DNA from: CAVXXB01 sp963765585
Lineage (GTDB): Bacteria > Calditrichota > Calditrichia > JAJRVZ01
Length of the DNA stretch: 64,000 nt
Reading direction: 5' to 3'
NCBI GenBank assembly: GCA_963765585.1
Contig: CAVXXB010000002.1
Location: 1-64,000, forward strand
Both the position numbers and the translations under genes were made by a program. The notes under the pieces are model-generated. The model was given only the letters and a program-made list of their open reading frames with translations. It made no database searches and was not told the DNA's origin. Positions 52,085 to 61,238 of this stretch are shown here, in pieces (the stretch's first letter is position 1; every line of letters starts with the position of its first letter).

Positions 52085-53464
52085 ATGATTGACAGTATGG
52101 AGAACATTGATCCATCTCCTGAGAGTATTTGGCAAAAAAGCCTGGAAATTATTAGCGACAACGTAAATCCCCGAAGTTTTCAAACCTGGTTTGCTCCGCT
52201 GAAAGCCATTGAAATTACCGATAGCCAGATAACACTAGGTGTACCAAACAAGTTTTTTTGCGAGTGGCTTGACAATCACTATCTCAAAATTTTACAAAGC
52301 GCCATCGTGCAGGTTTCCGGATTGTCTCTTAAAGTAAACTACAAGGTGATGGAGAAAAAACCATACTCTCCATACTCTGATGTTGAGATTCAGAAACATC
52401 TCACTCCTGTGGAGCAAAAAAAGACACCCAGTTTTGAATCAAATCTGAATACGCACTATGCCTTTGAGAATTTTGTTGTAGGGGACGGAACCCGGTTTGC
52501 ACATGCCGCCGCAGTAGCTGTATCAGAAGCTCCAGGAAACACCAACTATAACCCTCTCCTGGTATACGGTGGTACCGGACTTGGTAAAACGCACCTTATT
52601 CAGGCCATTGGTAATGCAGTGCGTATTCAAAGACCGGATTTACGGGTGTATTATACTTCCAGCGAGAATTTTACCGGCCATTTTATTTCCTCTATACAGC
52701 AAAACAAGGCGCTGGAATTTTCACAATTCTATCGCTCTTGTGATGTGTTGCTGATCGATGATATTCAATTTTTTAATAACAAAGGAAAAACTCAGGAAGA
52801 ATTTTTCCATACATTTAATGAACTGCATCAAAAGAAAAAACAAATCGTACTCACATCAGACCGTCCCATTGCCGAATTGGGATTTCTTGAAGAGAGACTG
52901 GTTTCAAGATTCCATTGGGGTCTTGTTGCAGATGTACAGCCGCCGGATCTGGAAACGCGCATCGCCATTCTTCGGAGAAAATGTGAAGATAATGATCTTG
53001 AAATTCCAAACGAGGTGGTGGAATTCCTTGCGGTAAACCTGACACACAATATCCGTGAACTGGAAGGCGCACTTACCCGCTTGCTGGCACAGGTTCTGCT
53101 CACCCATACTGAACCTACTCTGGAACTGGCACGAGTGGTAGTCAGTGAAATTGGCAAACCATCTCAAAAGCAGATTACTATTGAACAAATCATACAAATG
53201 ACCGCGAAAAGTTTCGGAGTACCGGAAGAACGGTTTATGAAAAAAGACCGTAAAAAGCATGTTGCTTTAGCCCGTCAGGCAGCAATGCATTTGGCAGTTG
53301 AACTCACTAATTATTCTACGGTCAACATCGGACTGCATTTTGGTGGCCGTGATCATGCAACAGTAATTTATGCCCACAGAGTTATTTCCGAAAGAATGAC
53401 TGAAGACACAGCCTTATTTAAAAGAATGGCCGAGTTGCGGAAGAGGCTGGAGTATACGTTGTAG
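52085..53464 (+). CDS. dnaA: Chromosomal replication initiator DnaA
   Basis: AAA+ initiator that binds DnaA boxes and opens oriC. 459 residues with all four domains: N-terminal WQKSLEIISDNVNPRSFQTWF, NYNPLLVYGGTGLGKTHLIQAIGN (Walker A), DVLLIDDIQFF (Walker B), SRFHWGLVADVQPPDLETR (sensor/arginine region), and the C-terminal box-binding signature GLHFGGRDHATVIYAHR. Starts ATG at 52085 or 52097; GAGG lies 10-13 nt before the first. It is the only plus-strand gene right of the tRNA cluster, divergent from ridA. Confidence 0.98.
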   Translation: MIDSMENIDPSPESIWQKSLEIISDNVNPRSFQTWFAPLKAIEITDSQITLGVPNKFFCEWLDNHYLKILQSAIVQVSGLSLKVNYKVMEKKPYSPYSDVEIQKHLTPVEQKKTPSFESNLNTHYAFENFVVGDGTRFAHAAAVAVSEAPGNTNYNPLLVYGGTGLGKTHLIQAIGNAVRIQRPDLRVYYTSSENFTGHFISSIQQNKALEFSQFYRSCDVLLIDDIQFFNNKGKTQEEFFHTFNELHQKKKQIVLTSDRPIAELGFLEERLVSRFHWGLVADVQPPDLETRIAILRRKCEDNDLEIPNEVVEFLAVNLTHNIRELEGALTRLLAQVLLTHTEPTLELARVVVSEIGKPSQKQITIEQIIQMTAKSFGVPEERFMKKDRKKHVALARQAAMHLAVELTNYSTVNIGLHFGGRDHATVIYAHRVISERMTEDTALFKRMAELRKRLEYTL

Positions 53465-53770
53465 AGACTCGGTACTCGGTTCTGGGCGCTCGGCACTGGA
53501 TGCTGGCCAAATCTTGGATGATTTGGTCCCGATAGGTCGACCGGAGGGAGACGCTTTTTATCGGGAATGCAAGATACAGGATACAAGATACAGGTAAAAC
53601 AGAGTCATTCTGTTGCGGAACAGGATCTCATGGATATGAACCTTTTACCCGGGCACAAGTTCACCGCAAAAATGTAATTTCTGAACCACGGTTATAAGAC
53701 TTACAGTATGACATTGTCGCGGATGTTATACATTGCAGTATTCAACATTCAACATTCAATATTCTAAATT
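53465..53770. repeat. Intergenic stretch after dnaA
   Basis: No gene. GAGACTCGGTACTCGGTTCTGG words (53465-53502), a TCCCGATA...TATCGGGA inverted pair (53528-53570) that could act as a terminator for dnaA, GATACAGGATACAAG words (53572-53597) and ATTCAACATTCAACATTC words (53740-53765). Confidence 0.65.
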
Positions 53771-54034
53771 CTACTTATATCTCCTCTTTTCATACTCCTT
53801 CTTTAATCCACTCAATAATTTTTGTTTCTTTTGAAAAATAACTTCGAGTGACGATCTGGTTTCAGGTGATAATTTACAGTTCATTAGTTTTTGGTACTTA
53901 TCAATAATATACTCTAGTAAAATTAACGCCAGATGAGTTGCTTCTACAAAATTCAGACTCTCCAGTTCAAATTGTCCTTCAACAAAATCCCGTGTGAAAT
54001 TAGCTGAATATATCATCGAGATATCTGCCGTCAA
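53771..54034 (-). CDS. Hypothetical helical protein, C-terminal piece
   Basis: C-terminal part of a small helical protein split by a one-base shift near 54010. In register from YSANFTRDFVEGQFELESL, then NFVEATHLALILLEYIIDKYQKLM and a charged tail. Together with the upstream piece it gives about 155 residues of helices. Confidence 0.55.
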   Translation of the reverse strand: MTADISMIYSANFTRDFVEGQFELESLNFVEATHLALILLEYIIDKYQKLMNCKLSPETRSSLEVIFQKKQKLLSGLKKEYEKRRYK

Positions 54035-54233
54035 CTTCGTCTGTTCCCAACAATTCCATTGATGGAATCAGTTCCTTTTGATGATCCTGCTGATTTTTAA
54101 TTGCCTGTTGCAATATATATTTGGTGCTGAACTGGTTGGTTTTAAGCAGACAATTATTATAGAAGTCTAAATTAAATTTTTCCAGACGACGGACAAATTC
54201 TTTTACGCTAACCGGATTTTCGATTCTTGTCAT
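54000..54233 (-). CDS. Hypothetical helical protein, N-terminal piece
   Basis: Starts MTRIENPVSVKEFVRRLEKF and continues with DFYNNCLLKTNQFSTKYILQQAIKNQQDHQ. The helix pattern, with D/E-x-x-H-like positions, recalls ferritin-like or rubrerythrin-type bundles, but the metal ligands are not clear. It starts 28 bp after the coaE stop and is likely co-transcribed with it. No family assigned. Confidence 0.55.
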   Translation of the reverse strand: MTRIENPVSVKEFVRRLEKFNLDFYNNCLLKTNQFSTKYILQQAIKNQQDHQKELIPSMELLGTDEVDGRYLDDIFS

Positions 54234-54261
54234 TGTATTATTTACTGTTTAATTGTATGGA

Positions 54262-54915
54262 TTATACTCTGATAGCCCGGGATGTCTGGATATCATCAGT
54301 CAGCAGATCAAATATTTTCTGTGTCTGCTTGTTCAGGTCCTCTAATGTATCATCATTCTGAATCACATGATCTGCCCATTTTCTCTTTTCCTCGAGCGGA
54401 AGCTGGCGTCTGACCCTCGCCATTACCTCTTCACGGGTAATACCGTCTCTTTTCATCACGCGCTCTACCCGTTCCTTTAATCTGCAATAAACCACAATAA
54501 TTGAGTCAAACATTTGTTCGATACTAATTTCATAAATCAGGGCCGCATCAATTACAATTAATGGATATTTCTGCGAAAACCGGGCGTTCTCCATTTCCTC
54601 AATCACCTCTGCTACCATCCTTGGATGAACGAGCCGGTTCAATCTATGGGTTTTTTCTTCATCCTGAAACGCCAGGTTTGCCAGCAGACGACGGTTGAGG
54701 TCACCATTTTTTGTGAAAATTTCATTGCCAAAAGATTTTATAAGATCCGCCTGCAGTGATTTATCTTTATTAATGATGTGCTTTGCTTTTTTGTCCACAT
54801 CAATTACTTTGCATCCCAATTTTCCCAAATAATAACATACAGAACTTTGTCCGCTACCGATGCCACCCGTAACGCCTATTACTTTTGGATTTTTATATTT
54901 CAGTATCTTTTTCAT
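54262..54915 (-). CDS. coaE: Dephospho-CoA kinase CoaE with altered P-loop
   Basis: Last step of coenzyme A synthesis. 217 residues: VIGVTGGIGSGQSSVCYYLG, KVIDVDKKAKHIINKD, then LIVIDAALIYEI and RLKERVERVMKRDGITREE, which define CoaE. The invariant Walker A lysine is replaced by Gln23 (codon CAA against AAA/AAG), and the following Thr is Ser. The rest of the protein is well conserved, so it may be a lineage-specific variant or a base-calling error; as the only CoaE in the window it should be essential. Confidence 0.92.
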   Translation of the reverse strand: MKKILKYKNPKVIGVTGGIGSGQSSVCYYLGKLGCKVIDVDKKAKHIINKDKSLQADLIKSFGNEIFTKNGDLNRRLLANLAFQDEEKTHRLNRLVHPRMVAEVIEEMENARFSQKYPLIVIDAALIYEISIEQMFDSIIVVYCRLKERVERVMKRDGITREEVMARVRRQLPLEEKRKWADHVIQNDDTLEDLNKQTQKIFDLLTDDIQTSRAIRV

Positions 54916-55934
54916 TTATTTTTCTCATAACTTTTATAGGTAGTGTAAAAAACAACCACAGAGAACACAGAGTAAATATTTGATATTTATTAATTTAAAC
55001 GAATTAATTCTGTTCTACCGCTATGTATTCTCAATTTTTTTACATGTATTTGATCATTATAGTCAATCTTTCGATATATTTACTTCAGACATCATATCGC
55101 ATATCCGTTAATTGTAATAAATTTTAGACAAATTCTATTCATACAGACATGGAATCAGAAAGTATGCTATGGATCAGATTATGATATTTTTCCAGGTCAT
55201 AAATTAAATCTTTGTCATATATTCTGTTAGCGTGCACCTCGTTATTCTCTGTGTGCTCTGTGGTTAGGTTTATTTTTTCATATAACAGTTGACACTACCC
55301 TATTATATTTATTAAAAATCAACTCAAAGATCTTAGACTTTCACATTATAACAGTTAAAATCTTTTACCACGAAGATCACGAAGCACACGAAGGATTTTT
55401 ATAAGCAATGCCCAATGTCAAAGCAAAAATGCCAAATCAATTATCAATGTCAAAATAATAAATTAAACTTTTTGAATTATGTATTTGATATTGGACATTC
55501 ATTTGACATTCGGGTTTGGTCATTGGACATTACACCCTTTGTCCTGTTTTTATTAAATCTCCGTGACCTTCGTGTTCTTCGTGGTAAATAAAAAACTGAA
55601 CACGGAAGACGAATATAAACATCAACCACAAGACCAAAATTTACTAAAGACTTTAATAAGAATCTATAAAGATTCGACTTATTCACAAACCGAAATGGAT
55701 ATTTTAATGTAACGACGGGAAAAAACGGGAAAAATTATTAATAAATTTGAATTGTACTGTCCTATCCTTGTGTTAACAACCGAATAATGATTATTAATTT
55801 TGCGTACTTGGCGTCTCCTCTGCGAACTTTGCGGTAAAAAATATGTATACACCTGGTCAGGACAAGACATTTAAATATCTCTTTTATATCCTGTAAATCC
55901 TGTCAAAAAAAAATTGACATGACAGCGCATAATA
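54916..55934. repeat. Intergenic kilobase with concentric inverted words
   Basis: No convincing gene; AT-rich. At 55367-55394 an array of CACGAAGATCACGAAGC words is answered by the inverted CCTTCGTGTTCTTCGTGG at 55567-55584. Inside this pair AATGCCCAATGTC words (55407-55446) are answered by GACATTGGACATT-type words (55482-55531), the same family as in the 26 kb tandem array. Further CTCTGTGTGCTCTGTGG and GAACACAGAG words occur at 54962 and 55245. The first 100 nt upstream of coaE should hold its promoter. Confidence 0.7.
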
Positions 55935-58373
55935 CTATTTTACAATGGTAAATTTTCCAGATTTTGTTTTATCACCACCCCGGGCGAAAAACAGGTAAAT
56001 ACCCGCAGCAATCTTTTCACCATTTTCGTTGGTTAAATCCCATCGGATACCACCGTTTCCATCATTCTCTATCAGTGTTTTTATCATCCTTCCGCCAATA
56101 TCAAAAATATCCACACGTGCGCCCGGTGCCACATTGGCAAATCCCAGCCACTCCTGACTTACCCTGGCTGGTTGCGGATAAACAAATATATCAGCAATAT
56201 CCTGGACTTCACGAACCAGACTAATTTTATTACCGCTGGAAAAGATGCGTCCCTGAATACTCTTCAGGTGCAGCATCTCAAGATAAGCCGATACACCACT
56301 GGCTCCGCTATACGAGTCTGAACTCATGTGAATTCGGAAAGTCTGGTTTTTTGTATCCAGTATTTCTACCCCGGTAACCCGTCCCCGGGGTAAAAGATGA
56401 TAATTATCAATATTAAGAATTGTGCTGGTATCCATAGGCATATTAAATAGCACATCGATTATCTTTAGTCCGGAATATTCCCATTTCTCCAGATAGGGTA
56501 AGTCGCCCTGATCCTGATAGTAAAATGACACCTGCCTTGAATCCTGATCTATATTTGTTAAATCCATGTCAGTTATCTTGTTCAGATCGAGCAGATATAC
56601 AGTTTGATCTGTAAATTTTTGTGAAAATGTTACGATACATGCCCTATGATTCTCAGCGGAAATAACAGATCTGGCATATTGGCTTCCTGGTGTTAGATAA
56701 AAATTTTCCGGGAGAAAGGATGCCTCCATCATGTTCTCGTTAAAAAATAATTGGATCTGATCATCATTGATGACTGCAATCGAATCTACAACCGGTGCCG
56801 CATTGGGACGGGCAAAGATCACCTTTGACAATGCGCTTTTTGGTACCTCAAAAGTATTATCAACCACCTGAACCGCATAATAATATATTGAATCCTTGAC
56901 TACAGATGAATCGATGTAGCTGGTTCCGGCTGTCGAAGAATCCAATACAGTCAACTCAAATCCTGACTTGCCTCTGTAGATCAAATGCCTATCAAAATTT
57001 GTCGATGTATACCAGTTTAACTCAATACCGCTGCTGTCCAACGGTACCGCTGAAAAATTCGATGGCGGAGATGGACGGTTTCCTTCGCCGAATGCATATC
57101 CATTAAAATTTTCACCGTTGCTATAATAAAATTCATTAATGCCATCTTTATCAAAATCGTGTACTATAATCGTATTGCTTTGCGCGTCTTCAGTGAACCA
57201 TTGTGGTTCAAGCCGGTTATTAAGAAACTCAAAAATATACAGATTTGGTGCCGGTGCCAGTATAAATGAATTTGGCGCAAGTGGTTTTAAGCTACCTGCC
57301 GAAAAACCTGAATCAAACAAACGCTGATCTACCACCCCATAAATCGATAGATTTTGCTGCACCAGATATGAATTATCTGAAGTAGCCTGTAAAATCCTGA
57401 ACTGCCAGTACCGCGCATCAAATTCATGTTCATAGTTTATATTGTTCAGGGTGTAACTGCCCGCAATCAGCAGCGGGTTTTCGTTATCATCATACTGTGC
57501 TGCGATCATATAGTTTGTAGCGTCCGTATTAGGCAGTCTTTCCGTATGACGCCAGGTGAATGAATTATTTCCGGTATTTTCATAAATAATCACATCGCCA
57601 TCATAGTCACCAAAAATAAATTCTTTGTTATTATCACCATCCAGATCAATAATTTGTACCGAAGGCGCACCCAGGGAGTTATTTCCGGCACTGGGATTTT
57701 CAAATACAAAGACTTCGGAGTATTGGTTATCTGCCGTATTTTCCAGCACGCGATATGTCTTACCGTATCTCATGATCAGTTCATTCTGGCCGTCTGAATC
57801 ACAATCATCAATACTACTGGCCCAGTTTCCGGTATCTTCCAGAATTGTTTGCATGGTTAGTGGTTCCGTCCCGCTGACTTCCAGGAGCCGGCTGATACTG
57901 CCATAACCAACAAATAATTCCGGTTTACCATCCTTATCAGAATCACCATAGGCCCTTGGTATGGATGGGAACTCCGACTCATATATTTTCTCAAATTGTG
58001 TACCATCAAATTCATATATCTGAATGGGTCCATAATTTTTTTTATCATCATAAACAGAAATGACGATCTCTGCCCAGCCATCCTGATCAAAATCTGTCAC
58101 CTCGGATAACGCATGCCCGGCTGGTATTGACCATGGGAGCTGCTTAACCGGCGCATCACTTACCAGCTTCCCATCGATCGATGTTTCAAAATATTTCTGA
58201 TTATTATCGGCGATGGTCGTCAGGCCAGCATTATCTTTTAGCGAAATATAATATTCGATATCACCGGTGATCTCAAAAGCATCTAAAAGTATGCGGTGAT
58301 TTGTCGTTGAATATGCCAAAGTCTTTATACCGAAATGGTTCGTCTGATGATTTTTTTCTGAAATACAATTCAC
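55935..58373 (-). CDS. Subtilisin-like surface protease, C-terminal piece (FG-GAP, Fn3, sorting domain)
   Basis: C-terminal two thirds of the S8 protease. In register from TLAYSTTNHRILLDAF. FG-GAP/VCBS-like calcium-binding loops follow (DFDQDGWAEIVISVYDD, DSDKDGKPELFVGYG, DLDGDNNKEFIFGDYDGD), then Fn3-type sandwiches and a C-terminal domain VYPQPARVSQEWLGFANVAPG ... GGIRWDLTNENGEKIAAGIYLFFARG ending FTIVK, which is the FlgD-like/type A sorting domain used by type IX secretion. This implies surface display or release; the secretion machinery itself is not in the window. Confidence 0.87.
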   Translation of the reverse strand: MNCISEKNHQTNHFGIKTLAYSTTNHRILLDAFEITGDIEYYISLKDNAGLTTIADNNQKYFETSIDGKLVSDAPVKQLPWSIPAGHALSEVTDFDQDGWAEIVISVYDDKKNYGPIQIYEFDGTQFEKIYESEFPSIPRAYGDSDKDGKPELFVGYGSISRLLEVSGTEPLTMQTILEDTGNWASSIDDCDSDGQNELIMRYGKTYRVLENTADNQYSEVFVFENPSAGNNSLGAPSVQIIDLDGDNNKEFIFGDYDGDVIIYENTGNNSFTWRHTERLPNTDATNYMIAAQYDDNENPLLIAGSYTLNNINYEHEFDARYWQFRILQATSDNSYLVQQNLSIYGVVDQRLFDSGFSAGSLKPLAPNSFILAPAPNLYIFEFLNNRLEPQWFTEDAQSNTIIVHDFDKDGINEFYYSNGENFNGYAFGEGNRPSPPSNFSAVPLDSSGIELNWYTSTNFDRHLIYRGKSGFELTVLDSSTAGTSYIDSSVVKDSIYYYAVQVVDNTFEVPKSALSKVIFARPNAAPVVDSIAVINDDQIQLFFNENMMEASFLPENFYLTPGSQYARSVISAENHRACIVTFSQKFTDQTVYLLDLNKITDMDLTNIDQDSRQVSFYYQDQGDLPYLEKWEYSGLKIIDVLFNMPMDTSTILNIDNYHLLPRGRVTGVEILDTKNQTFRIHMSSDSYSGASGVSAYLEMLHLKSIQGRIFSSGNKISLVREVQDIADIFVYPQPARVSQEWLGFANVAPGARVDIFDIGGRMIKTLIENDGNGGIRWDLTNENGEKIAAGIYLFFARGGDKTKSGKFTIVK

Positions 58374-60099
58374 CCCTGGTCACTTCATTTGTCATGAACT
58401 CGATCAATACTGAATTTCGGTTTTGATTCAGTAATTTTGTTACTTCAAGGTTTGATAAACCTGGCGGTGTGCGATCCGTTTTAAAAACAGATCGGTATTC
58501 ATATGCTCCCCCCTGCAAATTAGTAATGGTAATCCGCAAACTGACTGTTGTATCTCCCGCCATGGAAAGATCCAGGATGGTAAGCGTATCTGAGATAATT
58601 TGATAGCGGTATTCTGAGACCAGAATCTGCCATTCATCCGGATCCGGACCAAATCCCATCTCGAGTTTCACTGATCTGAGATCCTGGTCCTGTGCGGTAA
58701 TAATGACCGGTATATTATTCCGGGTATCACTGCTGCCGCCAAGCGGTTCGTGAATTGTCAGACTATTTTTCCGCTCGTTTTGAGCTACCCTTTGAAGATC
58801 AATTCTTCCCGAGCCATATTTTTCATCCCAACCTGGCTCTCCTAAGTCGACAGTATTTGTCCTGAGCAGATTCCGGATCTGGTCCTGGTTTAAATAGGGG
58901 TTTTCGGCCAGTAGAATGGCCGCTGCGGCACTGACAATCGGTGCACTGAAGGAAGTGCCATTAACCGAACTATATGATGCGTTGATCGCTGTGGAGAGAA
59001 TATCCACACCAGGTGCCACTAAATCAATTGTCGGGCCCCAGGACGAGAAGTTTGCCAGCAAATCCGCTTCATTTACCGCACCTACGGATATGGTTTCCGG
59101 AAAACCGGAGGGATAATGGGTTTCATTTGTTCCGCTGTTACCGGCCGAGGTAACCAGTGTAACGCCGCGGGAATATGCGTATCTTATGGCATCTTGCAGA
59201 AAGGGCGATACAACTATATCGCCGAAACTCATATTTATGATATGGGCTCCGTTTTCAACCGCATAAACGATCGCCCGTGCCACATCGTCTTCTTCCAGAT
59301 ATCCTTGCGAGGTACCGGCACGGAGATTCATGATCTGAACCCCGGGAACCAGTCCACTGATGCCGGTCAGGTTGTCTGATTGGGCAGAAATAATTCCGGC
59401 AATTTGTGTACCATGGCCATTATAATACTCATCCATCGGGTCATTATCCGGATCGATATAGTCACCCAGATCACGGTACTGTGGCGCATCGGTAAAATCC
59501 CATCCCCACACATCGTCTATATAGCCATTGTCATCATCATCAATACCATTTACATCCTGTTCATCAAGCAATCCATTACCATTAAGATCCTCTTTTGTAT
59601 TCACCCACAGGGATCCCTGTAAGTCAGGATGCAGATAATCGATTCCTGTGTCAATAACCGCCAGTATTATTTTTTGTATCGGCTTATAGTATGTCCAGGC
59701 AGCTGCTCCGGACACCTTGGCATGATACCATTGTTGATTATATAAAGAATCGTTGGGAGGTGAATTGAACACACGAAGCGCGTGATTTTCCTGATAGATC
59801 TGAATTTTGCCATCTGCTTGCAGGGTGGATAGTTCCTGAAGGCTGATCTGACCTGCCGGTATCACATACCATTCTTCCAGGGCGGAATCTGAGTTATTGA
59901 CGACCGGCATAACTTTATTCGACGCTATAATACCAAGGTACTGGCCAACACTTTGGGTTGCAGGTTTCTTATTCAGGGAATATTTCGCTAGTTTGACCAG
60001 ATATTCAGGATCATCTGCAAAAGAGATCGAAGATGATAATAGGAAGTATAAAATACTAAAAAATACACTTATTTTGATAGCCGGAGATTTAACAGGCAT
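58273..60099 (-). CDS. Subtilisin-like surface protease, N-terminal catalytic piece
   Basis: Signal peptide (ISVFFSILYFLLSSSISFAD), then a peptidase S8 domain with the full triad: Asp150 in AVIDTGIDYLHPDL, His229 in NGHGTQIAGII and Ser383 in NGTSFSAPIVSAAAA; Asn321 in SAGNSG is the oxyanion residue. An Asp-rich insert (DLNGNGLLDEQDVNGIDDDD) between Asp and His likely binds calcium. After GVL-type beta domains the frame is lost near 58335 at one extra G (RYKDFGI instead of RYKTLAYS). With the downstream piece the protein is about 1,390 residues. Confidence 0.9.
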   Translation of the reverse strand: MPVKSPAIKISVFFSILYFLLSSSISFADDPEYLVKLAKYSLNKKPATQSVGQYLGIIASNKVMPVVNNSDSALEEWYVIPAGQISLQELSTLQADGKIQIYQENHALRVFNSPPNDSLYNQQWYHAKVSGAAAWTYYKPIQKIILAVIDTGIDYLHPDLQGSLWVNTKEDLNGNGLLDEQDVNGIDDDDNGYIDDVWGWDFTDAPQYRDLGDYIDPDNDPMDEYYNGHGTQIAGIISAQSDNLTGISGLVPGVQIMNLRAGTSQGYLEEDDVARAIVYAVENGAHIINMSFGDIVVSPFLQDAIRYAYSRGVTLVTSAGNSGTNETHYPSGFPETISVGAVNEADLLANFSSWGPTIDLVAPGVDILSTAINASYSSVNGTSFSAPIVSAAAAILLAENPYLNQDQIRNLLRTNTVDLGEPGWDEKYGSGRIDLQRVAQNERKNSLTIHEPLGGSSDTRNNIPVIITAQDQDLRSVKLEMGFGPDPDEWQILVSEYRYQIISDTLTILDLSMAGDTTVSLRITITNLQGGAYEYRSVFKTDRTPPGLSNLEVTKLLNQNRNSVLIEFMTNEVTRGELYFRKKSSDEPFRYKDFGIFNDKSPHTFRCF

Positions 60100-60159
60100 G
60101 ATACCTCAGAAATGGAATTCAGATTAATCGCTTTTCGTTACGGATTATACCTCTCACGA

Positions 60160-61224
60160 CTATTTCTGTTCCAACACCACTATCTTTTTCAAAAAGTCCA
60201 CTTTCTTTACAATATTTTTATTATCCGGGTTTTGTTCCTGTAAGGTTTCAAAAACACGTAAAGCCTCAACATACTTCTTTTGCGAAACCAATATTTCACC
60301 CAGGGTCTGCGTTACAATTTTGGGTTGTTTAAATTCACTGTCTCTTCCGGCATCCTTATCGGGTACTTTATCCTGAGCCGCCTTCTTTGGGGCAGGATCT
60401 TCGGCTTTTTTGCTATTATTCTTTTCAAGCAGAATTTCAGTTACATCAGTATCACTTGCGGCCACAGCCCATTCTTGATTCTCTTCCGCGCTATGATCAG
60501 AATCATCTTTATCAAACTGTAGTTCATCAAGATCCTCATATTCATTATCCTGATCGGATTTTTCAGAATCCGTTTCTTTTCGTAAACGAATTTCTTCTTC
60601 ATAAGTCGCCCGGTCATTGGTTTCCGTATCCGTCGCAAGGTCTTCGGCCGCTGTACCAAGCGAAAGATTGACATCTTCATCCTCATCCGGTTTGGCTTCT
60701 TTTTCCTGTTTTCCCTGAATAATAGTAGTAAAATCATCATCGGTATTATCAAACTGGCTTAGATCTACTTTATCAACATTTAGCGGATCTTTGGGATCCT
60801 GAATCTTCATTTCCTGAATAGCATCTGCAATTTCACCAGGTGACTTTGCCATCTTTTGGACAGCTTCATCAAAAGGATTAAGAATTTGCAGTATCGCAAT
60901 TTTTTCTTTGCTCTGCAGTTCCATCCCATTTAGCTGATACAATTCGACCAGGCGTTGAATTGCTTTTAAGTGATTCGGATCGTACTTAATTGCCCGTTCA
61001 TATTCCGTTCTGGCCTGATTAGTCATTTCTTTTTGTTCATAGCATCTTGCAAGAACATAGTGGCCCTGGGCATACATAGGAAATTTTTTGATTCCGGTCT
61101 CACAAATACTGACGGCTTCTTCTGTGCTTCCTTTTTCTAACAAGTTTGAAGCAACTCGTGCAAATAAAACTTCCATATCACGATCTTCTAACATTTTTTT
61201 TAGCTGATCGGTTTTTGTAGCCAC
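60160..61224 (-). CDS. TPR-repeat protein with acidic linker
   Basis: A 354-residue cytoplasmic protein. TPR units at about residues 18-120 (LLEKGSTEEAVSICETGIKKFP, YVLARCYEQKEMTNQARTEYERAIKYDP) and again at the C-terminus (LGEILVSQKKYVEALRVFETLQEQNPDN) are joined by a 170-residue low-complexity stretch rich in Asp, Glu and Lys. Probably a scaffold for protein-protein contacts. It follows the glycosyltransferase by 14 bp and precedes the protease by 60 bp, so the three may share a transcript. Confidence 0.8.
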   Translation of the reverse strand: MATKTDQLKKMLEDRDMEVLFARVASNLLEKGSTEEAVSICETGIKKFPMYAQGHYVLARCYEQKEMTNQARTEYERAIKYDPNHLKAIQRLVELYQLNGMELQSKEKIAILQILNPFDEAVQKMAKSPGEIADAIQEMKIQDPKDPLNVDKVDLSQFDNTDDDFTTIIQGKQEKEAKPDEDEDVNLSLGTAAEDLATDTETNDRATYEEEIRLRKETDSEKSDQDNEYEDLDELQFDKDDSDHSAEENQEWAVAASDTDVTEILLEKNNSKKAEDPAPKKAAQDKVPDKDAGRDSEFKQPKIVTQTLGEILVSQKKYVEALRVFETLQEQNPDNKNIVKKVDFLKKIVVLEQK

Positions 61225-61238
61225 CTGAATCCTCCCTA

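Noticed and set aside
55477..55870. Two small open frames upstream of coaE region
   Set aside because: They read through inverted word arrays (CTTCGTGTTCTTCGTGG, GGACATTCATTTGACATT) and have no family resemblance or ribosome sites.
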